The translations under genes were made by a program, and so were the position numbers. The notes beneath the pieces were generated by a model. That model searched no databases and was not told the DNA's origin. It saw only the letters and a list, made by a program, of their open reading frames with translations. From assembly GCA_964621615.1 (NCBI GenBank), contig CAZUMW010000029.1, positions 1 to 57,834 on the forward strand: DNA of 57,834 nt. Reading direction: 5' to 3'. Position 1 is the stretch's first letter; every line of letters begins with the position of its first letter. This DNA comes from CAZUMW01 sp964621615 (GTDB lineage: Bacteria; Desulfobacterota; WTBG01; CAIYCZ01; CAIRTM01). Positions 18,519 to 27,176 of the stretch are shown piece by piece.

Positions 18519-19037
18519 CTATAATGCGGCGAGGGAAAAAAACAGGAGAATAACAGCAACCTGCACAACCCACCCGATAAGACAGACACCGACCGCCCTG
18601 CCCGTGCTCTGATAATCGAGCGCCTGCCGCACGGCAATAACCATGGCGACAAACATCCAGATCGATGCAACCAGCGAAACAATCGCGTTAAGGCCGGGAA
18701 TAATTCCCAGCACCCTGATCAGCCCCGGGGAGCTCGAAAACCCTATGGTTCTGAGCAGTTCCCCATAATCCGCACTTGTCTGCGGTTCAGGTAAAAATTT
18801 GGCACCGATGATATAGGTGAGATACGACCATACAAACCACCCGATAAGGGCTGCGATAGCTCCAAAAAAAAGGCCTGCACCGCTTGCAGCTGATATACTC
18901 CCTATTCCGGCGGCAACGCTTGAAAGAATAACCACACCCATCGCCTGCCCGAATGCGGTTTTGTCGGCCTCAACCTCTTCGTACACATTGACATCCAGTT
19001 TTGCTGCTCGAATCATGCGGTCTACAAAAGGGTTCAT
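18519..19037 (-). CDS. YIP1 family membrane protein
   Basis: 172 residues, mostly hydrophobic, with an N-terminal soluble stretch (MNPFVDRMIRAAKLDVNVYE) and five or so membrane helices. The EVEADKTAFGQAMGVV start and the SPGLIRVLGIIPGLN segment match the bacterial YIP1-like domain, whose function in bacteria is unknown. ATG 19037 is chosen because GGGAGG lies five bases upstream; the frame is open to 19061. It is transcribed away from mntP. Confidence 0.75.
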   Translation of the reverse strand: MNPFVDRMIRAAKLDVNVYEEVEADKTAFGQAMGVVILSSVAAGIGSISAASGAGLFFGAIAALIGWFVWSYLTYIIGAKFLPEPQTSADYGELLRTIGFSSSPGLIRVLGIIPGLNAIVSLVASIWMFVAMVIAVRQALDYQSTGRAVGVCLIGWVVQVAVILLFFSLAAL

Positions 19038-19217
19038 AATACCTCCCGGAGGTTCTGCCATGATGGGTTGATGTGGAAAAATATTTTTTTTATGAAACAG
19101 TTTTCACTTTATCCATATGTTCCTAAATGATATATTCGCTGATAAACATAGTCAACCTTTAAGCGAACCTGCACAGCAGCTGCTCCTTTCGTTTCTTTTA
19201 AAATAAATTAAAAACGC

Positions 19218-19763
19218 ATGCATCCGCTTATTCTTATCGCCACCGCCTTTGCACTGGCTATGGACGCCTTTGCCGTTTCTCTGGGCATTTCACTGTCACT
19301 GCCGCGGCTGACCGTTCGCCACGTATTTCGATTAAGCTGGCATTTCGGCCTGTTTCAGGCGCTCATGACAGTAGCCGGATGGCTCGCCGGATCCGCGGTA
19401 TCTGCATTTGTCGGCACCGTAGGAAACCTGATCGCTTTTCTGGTTCTGTGCGCTCTCGGCATAAAAATGATAGCACATCCGGAATCGGCCTCCCCTGCCA
19501 GGAAATATGACCCTACGCGGGGAGCAAGCCTTGTACTGCTTTCAGCCGCAACAAGCATGGATGCCCTTGCAGTCGGGCTGTCCTATGCGCTCATAAATGT
19601 CAACATGCTCATTCCATCCTGTGTTATCGGTGCCGTAGCCCTGATATGCACTGTGTTCGGCGCTCTTCTCGGCACAGTGAGCAAACAGTATTTCGGAACA
19701 GCTGCTGAGCGTATAGGCGGAGCAATTCTTATCGCAATAGGAATCAGGATCCTTATTGGATAA
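19218..19763 (+). CDS. mntP: Putative manganese efflux pump MntP
   Basis: 181 residues with six membrane helices in two related halves: FALAMDAFAVSLGISLS in the first and SAATSMDALAVGLSYAL in the second. The paired MDAFAVS/MDALAVG motifs with acidic residues in the membrane are diagnostic of MntP (formerly UPF0059), which exports Mn2+. No yybP-ykoY riboswitch can be recognised in the 140-base AT-rich leader. No clear Shine-Dalgarno sequence precedes ATG 19218. A weak stem (ATCCGG/CCGGAT, 19789-19807) followed by ATGATTTTT may terminate it. Confidence 0.88.
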   Translation: MHPLILIATAFALAMDAFAVSLGISLSLPRLTVRHVFRLSWHFGLFQALMTVAGWLAGSAVSAFVGTVGNLIAFLVLCALGIKMIAHPESASPARKYDPTRGASLVLLSAATSMDALAVGLSYALINVNMLIPSCVIGAVALICTVFGALLGTVSKQYFGTAAERIGGAILIAIGIRILIG

Positions 19764-19788
19764 GCTGCGCTCCTGGTGTACCGGCCTT

Positions 19789-19817
19789 ATCCGGCAAAGG
19801 TCCGGATATGATTTTTA
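19789..19817 (+). terminator. Possible weak terminator after mntP
   Basis: A six-base stem ATCCGG/CCGGAT with a seven-base loop is followed by ATGATTTTT. The stem is short, so this is tentative. Confidence 0.35.
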
Positions 19818-19849
19818 AAAAAAAGCCTCTACCGCAGTGTTTCTTCCGG

Positions 19850-20476
19850 TCAATGATGCCTGTGCCCACTGTCCCGGGTTCCTTCCGGGCCGACAAAGAG
19901 CAGCGGAAAAACAATATCGCTCACGCAGCAGGGAATCCATACAGAAAGCAGGAGAAAGAAAAAAACAACAAGGTAGGTCATAAAAGTGGCGTCTGCCCCG
20001 ATAGCCATCAGCACATGAAACAGCGAGGCGGCTGTGCTCAGCAGGACATGTCCAGAATGAGGAAACTTTGTGGACGGGCGGAAATAGGCAATGGCAATAC
20101 CCAGAAATGCAAGGGGATTAATGAGCCACCATTTTTCAATAAAACCGATATGCGCATGACGGTGCGGCATATCAAGCAGTATTTCACCAATATAGGGGAT
20201 GACTGAATCGCTCACTGTGGCGACACCGATCGCGCCGACATAGCCGACAGCAATCAGCATCCAAAGCTTCATCCGTCCGCCGTTGTGCATTTCATACATC
20301 GAGGCGGTAACCAGCGCGCTCAGCACCACATGAATCGGGTGAGCGACATAAAATACTGTATGGGATACATGTCCGGGCAGATCACGAAACAAAACCATGA
20401 GCACCACACCTGCCAGTGCCCCCATACAGGTAAACGGCAAATGTTCCCTGAGCTCGCTGATTATTTGTCTCATCAT
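19850..20476 (-). CDS. Unrecognised His-rich integral membrane protein
   Basis: 208 residues with five or six predicted membrane helices. It has many histidines and potential metal ligands in the loops: FYVAHPIHVV, DMPHRHAHIGF, KFPHSGHVLL, and a C-terminal SGHRHH. A CC pair occurs in the last helix (WIPCCVSDIVFPL). I do not recognise a named family. The His content and convergent mntP neighbour suggest metal binding or transport, which is only a guess. GGAGAG precedes the double ATG start. Confidence 0.65.
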   Translation of the reverse strand: MMRQIISELREHLPFTCMGALAGVVLMVLFRDLPGHVSHTVFYVAHPIHVVLSALVTASMYEMHNGGRMKLWMLIAVGYVGAIGVATVSDSVIPYIGEILLDMPHRHAHIGFIEKWWLINPLAFLGIAIAYFRPSTKFPHSGHVLLSTAASLFHVLMAIGADATFMTYLVVFFFLLLSVWIPCCVSDIVFPLLFVGPEGTRDSGHRHH

Positions 20477-20636
20477 TGCATCAATCTCTCCAGGTGACCG
20501 GGGCTGTGCCGCAAGTTAACAACAAAAAAAAGGCCTTCACTCATCGGCTGTCATACCGGGCTCAGGCAGTGAGGCCCGGAATCCATTTTATTCTCCAATT
20601 GTGTTCTCATTTGTCAAGTATTTATTATTCCTTTCC

Positions 20637-20665
20637 TTGATCCCCTTAACGAGGCGTGCTACATT
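20637..20665 (+). promoter_or_regulatory. Candidate sigma70-type promoter of the GNAT gene
   Basis: TTGATC and TACATT are separated by 17 bases. The predicted transcription start is about the ATG at 20673, which has no Shine-Dalgarno sequence nearby, so the transcript could be leaderless. Confidence 0.35.
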
Positions 20666-20672
20666 GCGATCT

Positions 20673-21176
20673 ATGAACATAAGAGAAATTTCTTGTGACG
20701 ATATATCAGGCATCGCCTCAATAGCACAGCTTGCCCACACCATCTGGCATCAACATTATACGGCTATTATCGGAAAAAAGCAGGTTGATTACATGCTCGA
20801 GCATTTTCAGTCTGCATCGGCGATCGCCGGGCAGTTACAGACCGGGTATCGCTATTTTCTGCTGGAAGAGGCGCAGCAGCCAATCGGCTATTGTGCAATT
20901 CAGATACATGACAGCATCGGAGAAATGCATCTCAGCAAGCTGTATGTTTCAAAACATATGCGCGGCAAAGGCGCAGCGCGCCGCTGTCTTGATTTTTTAA
21001 CCGCTCTGGGGGAACAAGCGGGCGTATCGTCCATAGCCCTTACCGTTAACCGCAACAACAGCGCATCGATTGCTGCCTACCAAAAGCTGGGATTCGCGAT
21101 AGACGGCACACAGGTCGCGGATATAGGCGGGGGGTTCGTCATGGACGATTACCGCATGAGAATGCAGATCTGCTGA
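20673..21176 (+). CDS. GNAT family N-acetyltransferase
   Basis: 167 residues with the GNAT fold: HLSKLYVSKHMRGKGAARRCLD is the acetyl-CoA pyrophosphate loop (R/Q-x-x-G-x-A type), and AYQKLGFAIDG is the conserved C-terminal motif. It resembles the RimI-like/YjcF group that acetylates small molecules or protein N-termini; substrate unknown. The frame is open back to 20601, but those codons are not acetyltransferase-like. A promoter-like pair at 20637-20665 would start transcription at the chosen ATG. Confidence 0.82.
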   Translation: MNIREISCDDISGIASIAQLAHTIWHQHYTAIIGKKQVDYMLEHFQSASAIAGQLQTGYRYFLLEEAQQPIGYCAIQIHDSIGEMHLSKLYVSKHMRGKGAARRCLDFLTALGEQAGVSSIALTVNRNNSASIAAYQKLGFAIDGTQVADIGGGFVMDDYRMRMQIC

Positions 21177-21198
21177 CGGCGATGCGCTATGCCCGCCC

Positions 21199-22032
21199 TT
21201 ATCGACGCAGATACCGTGTGGGCGGCCGCCGCAAAAAGCGCTCGGTAAAAATATTTTCCGGTATGCCCGCCCCGTACTCTATATCTGAGTACTCAAGCAC
21301 TGTTTTGCTTTTCTTTTTCAGATCTTTCATTACCGATCTGGTGACGGTCGGATATCCTTTAATCGTTTCGACGGCCTTCACTTCATATACACGGTATTTT
21401 TCACCCTTTTTATCAAAGTATTCGACTTTTTTTGTTATGAAATTTTTCCTGTCTATCCGCATCGTGTAATAAGAAAATTCCACATTGTCTGGGAATTTGG
21501 GCGTATTTTTTAACACATAATCGGCCTCGGTTGTCTCTGTCAGCTCATGCGTATCCAGATTGATATTCCTGCCGGAAACATCCTCATAAAAAAAGTCGGA
21601 TCCGACGAAGCTGGTACGCTTTTCGTTTGAAGAAATGCGCTTCACAAGATCAAGCGCAGGAAGATACAGCCAGCGGTCGTCATCTGTCTTGATATCGGTG
21701 TGCTTCCAGACCATAAAAACCATACGGTTCACATCAGCCGGCAGATGAAAATAAACATAATATTTCTGATCCCCGCAGTATTGCTCATCGGATTGCCCTT
21801 CTTTTTTTTCATCCCAGCGAAGAACGGTGAACTCACGCGTGCGATCCCTGCCCTGCTCGTCGGTAATGGACATGTTGACCTTCGCCCTGCCATTACCATC
21901 CTGATAGTACGCGACATAATTGGACCGGTGCACAATGTGCTCAACAGACATCGTTTCCGCGCTTACAGGTGACAGAACCGCCATAAACAATACAATACAT
22001 ACCGCAGCGTAAAAGGTGCGTACATATTTCAT
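21199..22032 (-). CDS. Outer-membrane lipoprotein-sorting (LolA-like) protein of an MMPL exporter
   Basis: 277 residues with a signal peptide ending near SPVSAE. The body is the LolA-like fold of the 'outer membrane lipoprotein-sorting protein' family, with KYYVYFHLPADVNRMVFMVW, RWLYLPALDLVKRIS and SDFFYEDVSGRN as recognisable blocks. Members are usually encoded directly after an RND/MMPL exporter and are thought to carry a hydrophobic cargo across the periplasm. Here the exporter gene ends 25 bases upstream. Start at 22032 is supported by AGGAGA five to six bases upstream; 22050 is an in-frame alternative. Confidence 0.85.
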   Translation of the reverse strand: MKYVRTFYAAVCIVLFMAVLSPVSAETMSVEHIVHRSNYVAYYQDGNGRAKVNMSITDEQGRDRTREFTVLRWDEKKEGQSDEQYCGDQKYYVYFHLPADVNRMVFMVWKHTDIKTDDDRWLYLPALDLVKRISSNEKRTSFVGSDFFYEDVSGRNINLDTHELTETTEADYVLKNTPKFPDNVEFSYYTMRIDRKNFITKKVEYFDKKGEKYRVYEVKAVETIKGYPTVTRSVMKDLKKKSKTVLEYSDIEYGAGIPENIFTERFLRRPPTRYLRR

Positions 22033-22056
22033 ATGATATCTCCTTTTCATGCAAAA

Positions 22057-24915
22057 TCATTCATCTTTATGCTGGGCAGCACAGCCGTAGCGACGGGACA
22101 TTACAAAGCATCCAAGCGAAAGCAGCATTATAGCCGCAAGGCTGACCATCGTAAGCCGGGTCCACCCCGAGGTGATAAACTGCACGGCATTGACAGCGAC
22201 AGCCGCAACCAGCGCAGCTGATGACAGAATACAGGTTCCGCACTTGCAGGTTATCCTCATTCCGGCTGTTGCCGGAAATAGCAGCCGCGTAAGAAGCCGT
22301 ATCGTCGACGGCAGGATAAACAGCGTTGCTATGCCGGCGGTAATTAAAATAGCGGCAATAAAAAAGCCCACCGTTTTATAGGGCACCAGCGGCGCAAACA
22401 AAAGCGGTACAAACCCGACACCCAGAACAACGACATTTCTGCTGATCGCCCGGGCCGGATCGCCGAACATCAGGCCGGCGACTTTCTCCCATGATCCATG
22501 CTCTTCATACATCGCCCGGCTGCGCGACAAAAAGTGTATGGCGTAGTCAACAGCAAGCCCGAGGCTCAAGGACGACAGCACCGCCACCGGCATATCATAA
22601 TCCTTGCCGACATATCCTATAATGCCGTATATAAGCACTATGGTCACCAGCAGGGGAATCATAGACAGAAGGCCCCACAGCCCTGACCGGTACAGCAGCG
22701 TCATCATAAGAAACACAATAAGAAAGCTTCCCAGAAATGCGTTCAGCATGCCGCGCACCATCTTGTCCTGCCACACAACATTGATATAGGTAAGGCCGAA
22801 CCACCGTTGCCGCACCTTGACAGGAGGCGGGTTTTCACTCACAAAGCGGTCAACCGATGCCGCCACCCGTGACATGTCCTTATTGTCCCCGCTGGTGAGC
22901 TGTACCCACATCACCGACGTCTTGTAGTCCGGCGTTACAAAATGCCAGACATCCTGCGGCCGGTGGCTGTTCTGATATGTAATAAGGCACTGGCCGACTG
23001 CATCGGCAGCAGGCGGTATGATAAAATCTTTCTCCGTGCCGGAGAGAAGCTCACGGTACACTGTTTTTACAATATCCGACAATGTGTTCACCTTCCCCAC
23101 AGCACCGGTTTGGTTGAGGTGCTGCTGAAGCCGGTCAATATAGGAAAGCATCTCCGGCTGCTTGAACAGCTCAAAGCGCTGCCGCTCGCGGTCAAGAAAC
23201 AGTATGGCCTCGTCCCAGGCATAGCGCTTGTCCCCGCGTGCATCCTTTTTCATGTCCTTCGCAAATGAGGCCAGAGCGGCAATATAATGTTCCGGATCCT
23301 CATATTCCTGTTCAATATCCCTGCCGCGGGAAACAATCCTGTCAAACACCCGATCCGCACCGGTAACAGCTCCGGCCAATGACTGCGCCTCCTTGTCAGC
23401 GCGGGAGGCAAAGCCGGACACGAAGGTGCTCATATTTACGGTCCGGTCATCCTCAAGAGATAAATACGCCATATACGTGCCGCCGAAGTGGCTGTTCAGC
23501 ACCCGGTCTGCAACACGTATAGGATGATCCGGTGTAAACCATTTCGTGGGATTGTCATTAATGGTAATGCGGCTAATGCCGTATGCGCTCCCTGCAACAA
23601 TCAGAAGCGAAACAGCTATCACCAGGCGTGCATGGTTGAAGGTGATACCGCCCACGGTGCGGAGAACAGGAAGCCTCGATCCTGCAGCCTGGTTTCCGCT
23701 GCCGCCGAACCCCTGGAGGCGCCGCTCAGGTATGAACATAATATAGGAGGGAATGAAGGTAATGGTGAGCAGCCATGCCGCTACCACGCCGAATGCCACA
23801 TAAATACCGAACACCTGTACCGGCGGTATCGGCGCAAGCGCAAGCGAGGCAAACCCGACCGCCGTTGTGAGTGAGGTATACAGCATGGGCATGAATAAAT
23901 CGTCCATCACCAGAAGAATCGTCTTCTTACGGTCGCCGCTTTCACGATAGCGGTCAAAAAATTCCGACAGTATATGCACAGAATCGAGCACCGCAATGGG
24001 CATAACGAATATCGGGATCATGGAGCTCATGATATGTATGGTTTTACCGGTAATAACAAGCAGCGCCATCGCCCATATCGTTGCCATAACCGCTATAAAA
24101 AGGGGGGATATGATCAGAGCGGCTTTTCTGAAAAAGTATATCATTACCAGGAAGATTATCAGCATGGCAAGCGGCGCTGAAATGCCCATCTGAATGAACA
24201 TCTGGACGCCGAAGGTGTCCTCTGCAACCGGCAGCCCGGTAATATGATACTGCTCATCCCCTGGAAATGTTTCAATTTTGTCCTGAAGCCTGGTTGATAT
24301 TTTATAGCTCAGATCTTTTGATGTTATGGGAAGATATACGGCAATAGCCTTTCCGTCTTCTGACACCATGGTACCGTTAAACAGCGGTATGTCCGCTGCC
24401 TTTCGGCGTACCGCCTCCGCTTCCTCCTGCGTTTCGGGCGGTGTCTTCATAAGCCACTCGAAACGGACAGATCCCGGGGTGTCCTGCTCGATGTTGTCAA
24501 CCATGGACGGCGCTATGATATCAGGCTCAACAACACCGATTTTTTTATCCGGATCATCGGGATCAGGCCACTGAAGGCCGCGGGCAAACTGTGTCAATTC
24601 GTATATGTTCTTAAGGGTGCGGGGATTGAACACCCCTTCCGTGTGCGATTCATTTGTCACCCCCACAACGATCATATCATACAGAGACATCCGCTCCTTC
24701 ATATGATCGTGAAATACCCGGACCGGCTCATCCTGCGGCAGCATGTTCTCCGGATCGGTGTCAACGGTAAGGCTGTTAAACATTGAAAAGGTTTCGGGCC
24801 ATAAAGAGGGCAGACCGGCTAAAAGAGCTAAAACCAGAGTAATGATAAGTGCGGCTGACGTTATCTGACCCGGATGTTCAACTGAAATAGTAGAAAATCT
24901 GCGAATGGATATCAT
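22057..24915 (-). CDS. RND superfamily exporter, MMPL/HpnN-like
   Basis: 952 residues with about twelve membrane helices in two halves. Each half has a helix, a large periplasmic loop and a five-helix sterol-sensing-type bundle: TSLTTAVGFASLALAPIPPV in half one and LGLAVDYAIHFLSRSRAMYE in half two, where the intramembrane DY pair is expected for proton coupling. It resembles HpnN-type lipid exporters. With the downstream LolA-like protein it probably moves a lipid or lipoprotein to the outer membrane. The start is 38 bases from structured repeat copy 2, so the leader mRNA or promoter overlaps that element. The region upstream of ATG lacks a good ribosome site. Confidence 0.88.
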   Translation of the reverse strand: MISIRRFSTISVEHPGQITSAALIITLVLALLAGLPSLWPETFSMFNSLTVDTDPENMLPQDEPVRVFHDHMKERMSLYDMIVVGVTNESHTEGVFNPRTLKNIYELTQFARGLQWPDPDDPDKKIGVVEPDIIAPSMVDNIEQDTPGSVRFEWLMKTPPETQEEAEAVRRKAADIPLFNGTMVSEDGKAIAVYLPITSKDLSYKISTRLQDKIETFPGDEQYHITGLPVAEDTFGVQMFIQMGISAPLAMLIIFLVMIYFFRKAALIISPLFIAVMATIWAMALLVITGKTIHIMSSMIPIFVMPIAVLDSVHILSEFFDRYRESGDRKKTILLVMDDLFMPMLYTSLTTAVGFASLALAPIPPVQVFGIYVAFGVVAAWLLTITFIPSYIMFIPERRLQGFGGSGNQAAGSRLPVLRTVGGITFNHARLVIAVSLLIVAGSAYGISRITINDNPTKWFTPDHPIRVADRVLNSHFGGTYMAYLSLEDDRTVNMSTFVSGFASRADKEAQSLAGAVTGADRVFDRIVSRGRDIEQEYEDPEHYIAALASFAKDMKKDARGDKRYAWDEAILFLDRERQRFELFKQPEMLSYIDRLQQHLNQTGAVGKVNTLSDIVKTVYRELLSGTEKDFIIPPAADAVGQCLITYQNSHRPQDVWHFVTPDYKTSVMWVQLTSGDNKDMSRVAASVDRFVSENPPPVKVRQRWFGLTYINVVWQDKMVRGMLNAFLGSFLIVFLMMTLLYRSGLWGLLSMIPLLVTIVLIYGIIGYVGKDYDMPVAVLSSLSLGLAVDYAIHFLSRSRAMYEEHGSWEKVAGLMFGDPARAISRNVVVLGVGFVPLLFAPLVPYKTVGFFIAAILITAGIATLFILPSTIRLLTRLLFPATAGMRITCKCGTCILSSAALVAAVAVNAVQFITSGWTRLTMVSLAAIMLLSLGCFVMSRRYGCAAQHKDE

Positions 24916-24953
24916 GGACGGAGGAATTTCTGTATATGTTCGATTGCCGGAAT

Positions 24954-25153
24954 TGAACTACCACCGGCTACAAGCCGGTGGATTCAGTTTTCCCGACGTG
25001 TCGGGACTAAAGGAAAAACACATAACTACAAAAATTCTCCTGAGGGTAAGCACCCTGTACGAACAGCAGGTTCTGAGTCAATAATCATTCTTCGCCTATC
25101 GAAGATCCCGCTCTGCGGGGAAGGCGAGGGTTTTAAACCCCGAAGGAGACAAT
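24954..25153 (+). ncRNA. Structured repeat copy 2; candidate HEARO/omega-RNA-like element
   Basis: 200 bases, the same element as at 834-1037, differing by about seven substitutions plus a 4-base shorter loop. Hairpin stems are kept; the central CCCGA/TCGGG stem of copy 1 is CCCGC/GCGGG here, and the loop shrinks from cggtata to tct, which is what selection for structure looks like. It lies in the upstream region of the RND gene, on the opposite strand. No protein-coding ORF is inside. Left flank is CGATTGCCGGAAT and right flank begins AATTTTCTG. Confidence 0.6.
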
Positions 25154-25246
25154 AATTTTCTGTTAAAATACGTGCAACACAGCTGACTATAAATAACTTT
25201 TTATATATAAGAGCCCGTCCTTTAATAGTCAAGCAATTCTCTGCAG

Positions 25247-25291
25247 AAAAAAACGCCGCCCTTCTTTGTAATGGGCGGCGTTTTTTGTTTT
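25247..25291 (-). terminator. Intrinsic terminator after the lpd gene
   Basis: On the minus strand an AAAAAACGCCGCCC arm, short loop and GGGCGGCGTTTTTTT form a strong GC stem with a T-tract, just after the dihydrolipoyl dehydrogenase stop. Confidence 0.9.
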
Positions 25292-25316
25292 TAAAGAACA
25301 TCTCGAGAAACGATAA

Positions 25317-27056
25317 CTATTTGCGCTTTTTCGGCATATGGATAGCCTGAGCATCGACATCGAGCGCAGCCTCCATAATGCTCTCGGCTATGGTCGGGTG
25401 CGCATGAATCGTGTGCGCAATCTCTTCAAATGTGGCCTCCATCTGAATGGCAAGCGCAGCCTCGTTGATAAGGTCGGTTGCGTGCGGTCCAACGATAGCC
25501 ACACCGACAACCTCTCCGTATTTCTTTTCGGCAATAATCTTAACCAGGCCCTCAGTCTCATTTATAACAAGCGCCTTGCCGCAGCCGACAAACGGAAAGC
25601 GGCCGATGGTGAGATCGCCGTACTGCTTCTTTGCATCATCTTCGCTTAAGCCAACGCTTGCCACCTCGGGGCAGGTGTAAACCGCGCTTGGTACCGAGCG
25701 GTAGCTCATGCGCTTTTTCTGACCAACCGCATTGAGCGCTGCGCATTCACCCTCGGCAGTTGCAACATGAGCGAGCATGAAATTACCGATAACATCACCG
25801 ATTGCATATATCCCGGGTACGGTGGTCTCAAGATAGTCATTGACCTTAACGAACCCCTTCTCAACAGTCACGCCGACCTTGTCGAGGCCGAGCCCTTCAG
25901 TGTACGGCGAGCGGCCGACCGCAACCAGCACCATGTCGACTTCTTTTTTCTGATCGCCGAACGTAACGACTTTTTTATCACCCTTTGCCTCGATCTTACT
26001 GACCGACGTGTTCGTGTGAATTGCAACGCCTTCCTTCTGAATCAGCCCGGCAAACGTTTTAGCTGTTTCCGCATCCTCGTAGGGCAGAATCTGCGGCAGC
26101 ATTTCAACAACGGTCACATCAACATCCATGCGCTTCATGATCTGAGCAAATTCCATACCGATAACGCCGCCGCCGATGATGAGTATGCTTCCGGGCAGCT
26201 TTTCAAGGCTGAGCGCCTCGTCGGACGTAATAACGCCCGGCAGATCGATGCCGTCGATCGGAACGCGGCTCGGAACGGATCCGGTTGCGATGATGATCTT
26301 GTCCGCCTTGATGTCCTCGCCGGTTTCCTGCACTTTTACCGTATTCGCATCGACGATTGTGCCCGTTCCGTTGACGATTTTCATTCCGTGGCTCTTCAGA
26401 ATGCCGCCGAGCCCGCCAACAAGCTGCTTGACTACAGCGTCTTTGCGTTTCATAACGGCCGGAAAATCAAGGGTAACGCCTGAGGCCTTCACGCCGAAAA
26501 TCTCGGCGCCTTTTGCCCCGTGATACATGCCCGCGGACTGCAAAAGCGATTTTGTGGGTATGCAGCCTCGATTGAGACAGGTTCCGCCAAACTCGGCCTT
26601 TTCAATGATCGTGACCTTCGCTCCGAGCTGTGCGGCTCGTATGGCAGCCGGATAGCCGCCGGGCCCGCCGCCGATAACCACTATATGCACATCTCCTGCC
26701 GGCGGTGCGGCGCTCTGTGCAGGTGCAGACTGCGCTGCAGGGGCTTCAGCCGGTTTTTCCTGTGCTGGCGCAGCTGCCGCTGCAGGAGCGCCCTCCGAAG
26801 CGACCTTGTCGAGCTCGGCCTTATCGGCGGCAATAACACCGATAAGCTCGGCTACCGGAACCTCGGCATCCTGCGGCACAATTATGTGCAGAAGGCCCGT
26901 TGCCGGCGCTTCAACCTCATAGGTTATCTTCTCGGTTTCAACGATAAGCAGGATATCTCCCTGCTTTACTTCGCCTCCCTCGGCCGCTTTCCACTCAACG
27001 ATCCTTCCGGTCTCCATGGTAAGCCCGAGTTTTGGCATGGTTACATTTGTTGCCAT
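25317..27056 (-). CDS. lpdA: Dihydrolipoyl dehydrogenase (E3) with N-terminal lipoyl domain
   Basis: 579 residues. Residues 1-80 are a biotinyl/lipoyl domain with the modified lysine in ETEKITYEVE, followed by an Ala/Pro-rich linker (~85-125). The remainder is a flavoprotein disulfide reductase: FAD motif VVIGGGPGGYPAA, redox disulfide GGTCLNRGCIPTK, NAD motif IIGGGVIGMEFAQ, second FAD motif PGIYAIGDV and C-terminal HAHPTIAES with the catalytic His/Glu. It reoxidises dihydrolipoyl groups of the E2. It is the last gene of the E1a-E1b-E2-E3 block, 120 bases after E2, and is followed by a strong terminator. Its lipoyl domain is nearly identical to that of E2. Confidence 0.94.
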   Translation of the reverse strand: MATNVTMPKLGLTMETGRIVEWKAAEGGEVKQGDILLIVETEKITYEVEAPATGLLHIIVPQDAEVPVAELIGVIAADKAELDKVASEGAPAAAAAPAQEKPAEAPAAQSAPAQSAAPPAGDVHIVVIGGGPGGYPAAIRAAQLGAKVTIIEKAEFGGTCLNRGCIPTKSLLQSAGMYHGAKGAEIFGVKASGVTLDFPAVMKRKDAVVKQLVGGLGGILKSHGMKIVNGTGTIVDANTVKVQETGEDIKADKIIIATGSVPSRVPIDGIDLPGVITSDEALSLEKLPGSILIIGGGVIGMEFAQIMKRMDVDVTVVEMLPQILPYEDAETAKTFAGLIQKEGVAIHTNTSVSKIEAKGDKKVVTFGDQKKEVDMVLVAVGRSPYTEGLGLDKVGVTVEKGFVKVNDYLETTVPGIYAIGDVIGNFMLAHVATAEGECAALNAVGQKKRMSYRSVPSAVYTCPEVASVGLSEDDAKKQYGDLTIGRFPFVGCGKALVINETEGLVKIIAEKKYGEVVGVAIVGPHATDLINEAALAIQMEATFEEIAHTIHAHPTIAESIMEAALDVDAQAIHMPKKRK

Positions 27057-27176
27057 AATGACTCCTTTGCTGTTCTGGCTTTACAGTTTGTCCGTATCGT
27101 TCTTTTCAGTACAACGCAGCATGGCACTCGGTGCCTTACGTCATTCATCCGTTTGCAGCGCAACAGCCGCAACCTG

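Noticed and set aside
20527..20582. Inverted repeat GGCCTTCACT/AGTGAGGCC as terminator
   Set aside because: The stem is bulged, the loop is long and no T-tract follows.
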